Source of the DNA: Nocardia sp. NBC_00565
GTDB taxonomy: Bacteria > Actinomycetota > Actinomycetes > Mycobacteriales > Mycobacteriaceae
Direction of reading: 5' to 3'
Assembly: GCF_036345915.1 (NCBI RefSeq)
Contig: NZ_CP107785.1
Coordinates: forward strand, 372,001-436,000
Length of the DNA: 64,000 nt
A model generated the notes under the pieces. It was not told the origin of the DNA. It ran no database searches and was given only the letters and a program-made list of their open reading frames with translations. Position numbers and translations under genes: made by a program. Positions 61,322 through 64,000 of the stretch are shown here, piece after piece. The first letter of the stretch is position 1; each line of letters opens with the position of its first letter.

Positions 61322-62691
61322 GACGCGGGCAGGAGTTTGGCGCCCTGCTCACGGGCGGTGGTCAAGGTGGACTGGGGATCCTTGCCCTGGAACACGATGG
61401 ACTCGACCGCGTCCATCATGCCGTCGCGGATCTGCAGATAGTTGGTGCCCGGCATGGAGATCCACGGCTCCATATTCGCCAGCTGCGCGACATTCGGTGC
61501 CAGCAAAGGATTCTGCGCCGACCAGGTCTTCAGCCCGTTCGGGTCGTCCATCAAACCGGTACGCAGCGGCAGATAGCCGATGCCCTGCGAGATCTTGGTG
61601 TAGGCATCCTCGCTGGTGAGGAATTTGATGAGCTCCCACGACGCCCGCTGCTTGGCCGGGTCGTTGGACAGAATATGCAGCGACGCGCCGGAATTCGTCG
61701 GCACGGTGGGCTTGCCTGCGAAACTCGGCATCGGCGCGGCCCGCAGGTCCCACTTGTCCTTGGCGCCGGTGACGAAGGTGCCCTGGATCGCACTGGTCTC
61801 CAGGATCATGCCGATCTCACCGCGCGCGAAGGCCTCATAACCCTGCTTCTGGTTCAGCTTCGGCATACTGCCCGAGTCGACCAGTTGCTTGCTCATCTGC
61901 GTGACCTCGACCGCGGCCGCGTCGGCGAAGGTCAGCGTCTTGCGATCCTCGGAGATGACCCGGCCGCCGTTGGAGCGGACCAGCGACTGGAAGCACCAGT
62001 CCTTGGCGGTCTTGGTCAGGCAGTCGATGTATACGCCGCCCTTACCGGTCTTTCCGGTGATCGCGGCGGATGCGTCGGAGACCTGCTGCCAGGTGGCGGG
62101 CGGCTTGGCCGGATCGAGTCCGGCTTCGGTGAACAACGAGGCGTTGACGTACAGCACGGGCGTGGAGAAGACGAACGGGACGCCGTAGGTGTGGCCGTCC
62201 CAATCCGCCAGGGTCCGCGCCTTCGGTGCGTACGGGTACTTGGCCCCGTCGAAGTTGTGCTGGACCTCCTGCTTGGAGACCAGCGTATCCAGCGGCTTCG
62301 CGCCGAGCTGGTGGATGGTGTAGTCGAGATCGCTGAAGCCGAGCTGCGCCACATCCGGTGGGGTGCCCGCGACCATCTGGTTCTGGATGCTGGAGATGGT
62401 GTCGGTGGCCGGATTCGGGCTGTTGCCCTGCGGTTTCTGCGCGGTGACCTTGATATTCGGGAACTTCTTGCCGAAATCGGAGATCAGCGAGTTGAAGGTG
62501 TCGGTCCACGCCCCGGCGAGTCCGTAGTTATAGGACTCGAACACGATCGACACCTGCTGATCCGGCTTCAGTTCCGGGATCTGGGCAGTATCGACGTTCG
62601 AGTCGGTGGTGGTGCTCCCGAGTCCGCCGCAAGCGCTGAGCGCTACGGTGGTTGCGAACACCAGGCCCAGCACGGGCACGGTGCGTTTCAC
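61318..62691 (-). CDS. ABC solute-binding lipoprotein (sugar/glycerol-3-phosphate type)
   Basis: 457 residues. The N-terminus (VKRTVPVLGLVFATTVALSACGG) has a lipobox ending in C. GVPFVFSTPVLYVNASLF, TWQQVSDASAAITGKTGKGGVY and SGASLHILSNDPAKQRASWELIKFLTS fit family 1 binding proteins of the UgpB/MalE kind. The GTG start is preferred to an ATG 15 nt upstream because AGGAG lies 7 nt before it. It delivers the substrate to the permeases encoded downstream. Confidence 0.88.
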   Translation of the reverse strand: MKRTVPVLGLVFATTVALSACGGLGSTTTDSNVDTAQIPELKPDQQVSIVFESYNYGLAGAWTDTFNSLISDFGKKFPNIKVTAQKPQGNSPNPATDTISSIQNQMVAGTPPDVAQLGFSDLDYTIHQLGAKPLDTLVSKQEVQHNFDGAKYPYAPKARTLADWDGHTYGVPFVFSTPVLYVNASLFTEAGLDPAKPPATWQQVSDASAAITGKTGKGGVYIDCLTKTAKDWCFQSLVRSNGGRVISEDRKTLTFADAAAVEVTQMSKQLVDSGSMPKLNQKQGYEAFARGEIGMILETSAIQGTFVTGAKDKWDLRAAPMPSFAGKPTVPTNSGASLHILSNDPAKQRASWELIKFLTSEDAYTKISQGIGYLPLRTGLMDDPNGLKTWSAQNPLLAPNVAQLANMEPWISMPGTNYLQIRDGMMDAVESIVFQGKDPQSTLTTAREQGAKLLPAS

Positions 62692-62729
62692 GGTGGTTCT
62701 CCTCATCGATAAAGGGTGGGTGTGACGAA

Positions 62730-63857
62730 TCAGGCGACGGCCACAATTGCGCTGTCGTGGGTCGAATCCCGGTGCGGCTCTCGCCAAGTCAGGCGCAATC
62801 CGGATTCGGGGTGGAACAGATGCAGGTGGGCGGGATCGACGCGCAGTCCGATGGCGTCCTCGGCGCTCACTCCGGCCGGTCGCGGCGCGCGGGCGCACAG
62901 GGTGTGCTCGCCCATGGTGAAGTGGATCAGTTCCTCACTGCCCAGGTTCTCGACCATCGTCACCTGTCCGCGAATGGCGGCTTCGATCGGATCGAGACGC
63001 AGTTGCTCGGGGCGGATTCCGGCGACGACATCGATGGGATCGCCGAAATCCGTTGCCGTGATGGCCAATTCGATATCGATACCCTCGGCCACCAGGAACA
63101 GCCGGTCGTCGCGCTGGGTGACGACCGCGGGGAACAGGTTCATCGGTGGGGCGCCGAGGAATCCGGCGACGAAGGTCGAGCGGGGGTGGTCGTAGAGCTC
63201 GGTCGGGGTACCGACCTGCTCCACCTGACCGTCGTTGAGCAGTGCGATCCGGTCCGCCATGGTCATCGCCTCCACCTGGTCGTGGGTGACGTACAGGAAC
63301 GTCGCCCCCAACCCGCGGTGCAGCGAGATCAGTTCGGCGCGGGTGGCGCTGCGCAGTTTCGCGTCCAGGTTCGACAACGGTTCGTCCATCAGGAACGCGC
63401 CGGGATCGCGAACCATCGCGCGGGCCAAGGCAACTCGCTGTCGTTGACCGCCGGACAGCGCGGCGGGCTTGCGGCGTAACAGCTCATCCAATCCGAGCGC
63501 CGCCGCCACCTCCGCGACCCGCTCGGCGATCTTGGCCCGTGGTGTGCGGCGGGCGCGCAGCGGAAAGCCGATATTCTTCGCGACCGTCAGATGCGGATAC
63601 AGCGCGTAACTCTGGAACACCATGGCCAGATCCCGCTGTTGCGGGGCCAGGTGGGTAATGTCGGTGTCGTCCAACAGGATTCGGCCACCGGTCGGGTCCT
63701 CCAGCCCGGCGATCATCCGCAGTAGCGTGGATTTGCCGCAGCCGCTCGGTCCGAGCAACACCATGAACTCGCCATCGGCGATGTCCAGGCTGACCTCCCG
63801 TACCGCATACGTCGCACCGAAGTGTTTGGACACCTGCTCGATTCGCAGTCTCGCCAC
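62730..63857 (-). CDS. ABC importer ATPase, MalK/UgpC-like
   Basis: 375 residues. Walker A GPSGCGKST, Q-loop FQSYALYPH, signature LSGGQRQRVALARA, Walker B AFLMDEPLSNLDAKLR, and the C-terminal MalK-type OB domain (PPMNLFPAVV, GIRPEQLRLDP). It powers the MalF/MalG-like channel. It stands 5' of the binding-protein gene with a 38-nt gap and 9 nt after the gene that runs off the window. Confidence 0.9.
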   Translation of the reverse strand: MARLRIEQVSKHFGATYAVREVSLDIADGEFMVLLGPSGCGKSTLLRMIAGLEDPTGGRILLDDTDITHLAPQQRDLAMVFQSYALYPHLTVAKNIGFPLRARRTPRAKIAERVAEVAAALGLDELLRRKPAALSGGQRQRVALARAMVRDPGAFLMDEPLSNLDAKLRSATRAELISLHRGLGATFLYVTHDQVEAMTMADRIALLNDGQVEQVGTPTELYDHPRSTFVAGFLGAPPMNLFPAVVTQRDDRLFLVAEGIDIELAITATDFGDPIDVVAGIRPEQLRLDPIEAAIRGQVTMVENLGSEELIHFTMGEHTLCARAPRPAGVSAEDAIGLRVDPAHLHLFHPESGLRLTWREPHRDSTHDSAIVAVA

Positions 63858-63866
63858 CAGATCTCC

Positions 63867-64000
63867 TCAGACCGGCAGCTCGCCGGCGACGACCCAGGTC
63901 GCCACCCGGGCCGCGATCGCCGGTGCGTCCTTGACCCACTGAAAGTGGTCGCGGTGCGCGACGGGCGCGGATTCGTCGATATGCCACTGGGTGACCCGTG
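63867..64000 (-). CDS. C-terminal part of an unidentified gene (partial)
   Basis: 43 codons visible, ending ...ARVATWVVAGELPV. The stretch QWHIDESAPVAHRDHFQWV is protein-like and the stop is 9 nt before the ATPase gene, so it is probably the previous gene of the importer operon. Too short to name; a hydrolase is possible. Confidence 0.5.
   Translation of the reverse strand, partial: RVTQWHIDESAPVAHRDHFQWVKDAPAIAARVATWVVAGELPV

Noticed and set aside
1..64000. tRNA, rRNA or insertion sequences
   Set aside because: No cloverleaf-type sequence, rRNA stretch or transposase motif was seen by eye; a covariance-model scan would be needed to exclude small RNAs.

Overview
The window is high-GC DNA with dense, often 4-nt-overlapping genes, many GTG starts, F420-dependent and CYP157-type enzymes, a DUF6131 protein and mycolata-style FadD/CMAS-like enzymes. 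It suggests an actinomycete, most likely Nocardia or a close relative. No rRNA, tRNA, complete IS element or CRISPR array was seen. All product names come from reading motifs by eye; no database search was run.

Layout. 1-6.1 kb holds an adenylation domain fused to a C-terminal MbtH-like domain, a flavin amine oxidase, and a TetR gene divergent from a hydrolase/cyclase pair with clear palindromic operators. 6.1-13.7 kb is a mixed stretch of small membrane proteins, a glutamine amidotransferase, a DadA remnant, a TetR protein that has lost most of its helix-turn-helix, a DUF998 protein, an HPF-like protein and an acyl-CoA ligase. 13.8-18.5 kb is an unusual ABC operon: a lipoprotein, a double permease fused in one chain, and a TPR membrane protein, with no ATPase. 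18.7-24.8 kb holds a CYP157-like P450, an LLM oxidoreductase and a FxsA/FxsB-type radical-SAM RiPP locus in which the HExxH peptide-hydroxylase domain occurs twice, once fused to the rSAM enzyme and once alone.

25.2-54.9 kb is the most striking part: an approximately 30 kb lipid/polyketide cluster. A leftward operon (FAAL, two diiron proteins, thioesterase, free ACP, CMAS-like methyltransferase) looks like a starter-acid loading and tailoring module. A divergent rightward operon carries three P450s and a flavin monooxygenase. Past a LysR gene, a long operon encodes an acyl-CoA ligase, a flavoenzyme, an SGNH hydrolase, a PfaA-like KS-AT-ACP-ACP-KR-DH synthase, a PfaC-like DH-DH protein without KS-CLF, a PfaD-like enoyl reductase and a dedicated acetyl-CoA carboxylase (fused AccD-AccA, BCCP, AccC). 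Together they could activate a fatty acid, desaturate or methylate it on an ACP, extend it by a PUFA-synthase-like iterative machine fed by its own malonyl-CoA supply, and oxidise the product. Several operon junctions hold small MIRU-like units whose mini-ORFs overlap both flanking genes as ATGA.

54.9-58.5 kb contains decayed NUDIX and other remnants, a GNAT, an XRE-TPR regulator and a cluster of four tiny genes. 58.7-64.0 kb is a leftward carbohydrate/glycerophosphodiester-type ABC importer operon with a metallophosphoesterase; its first visible gene runs off the window.
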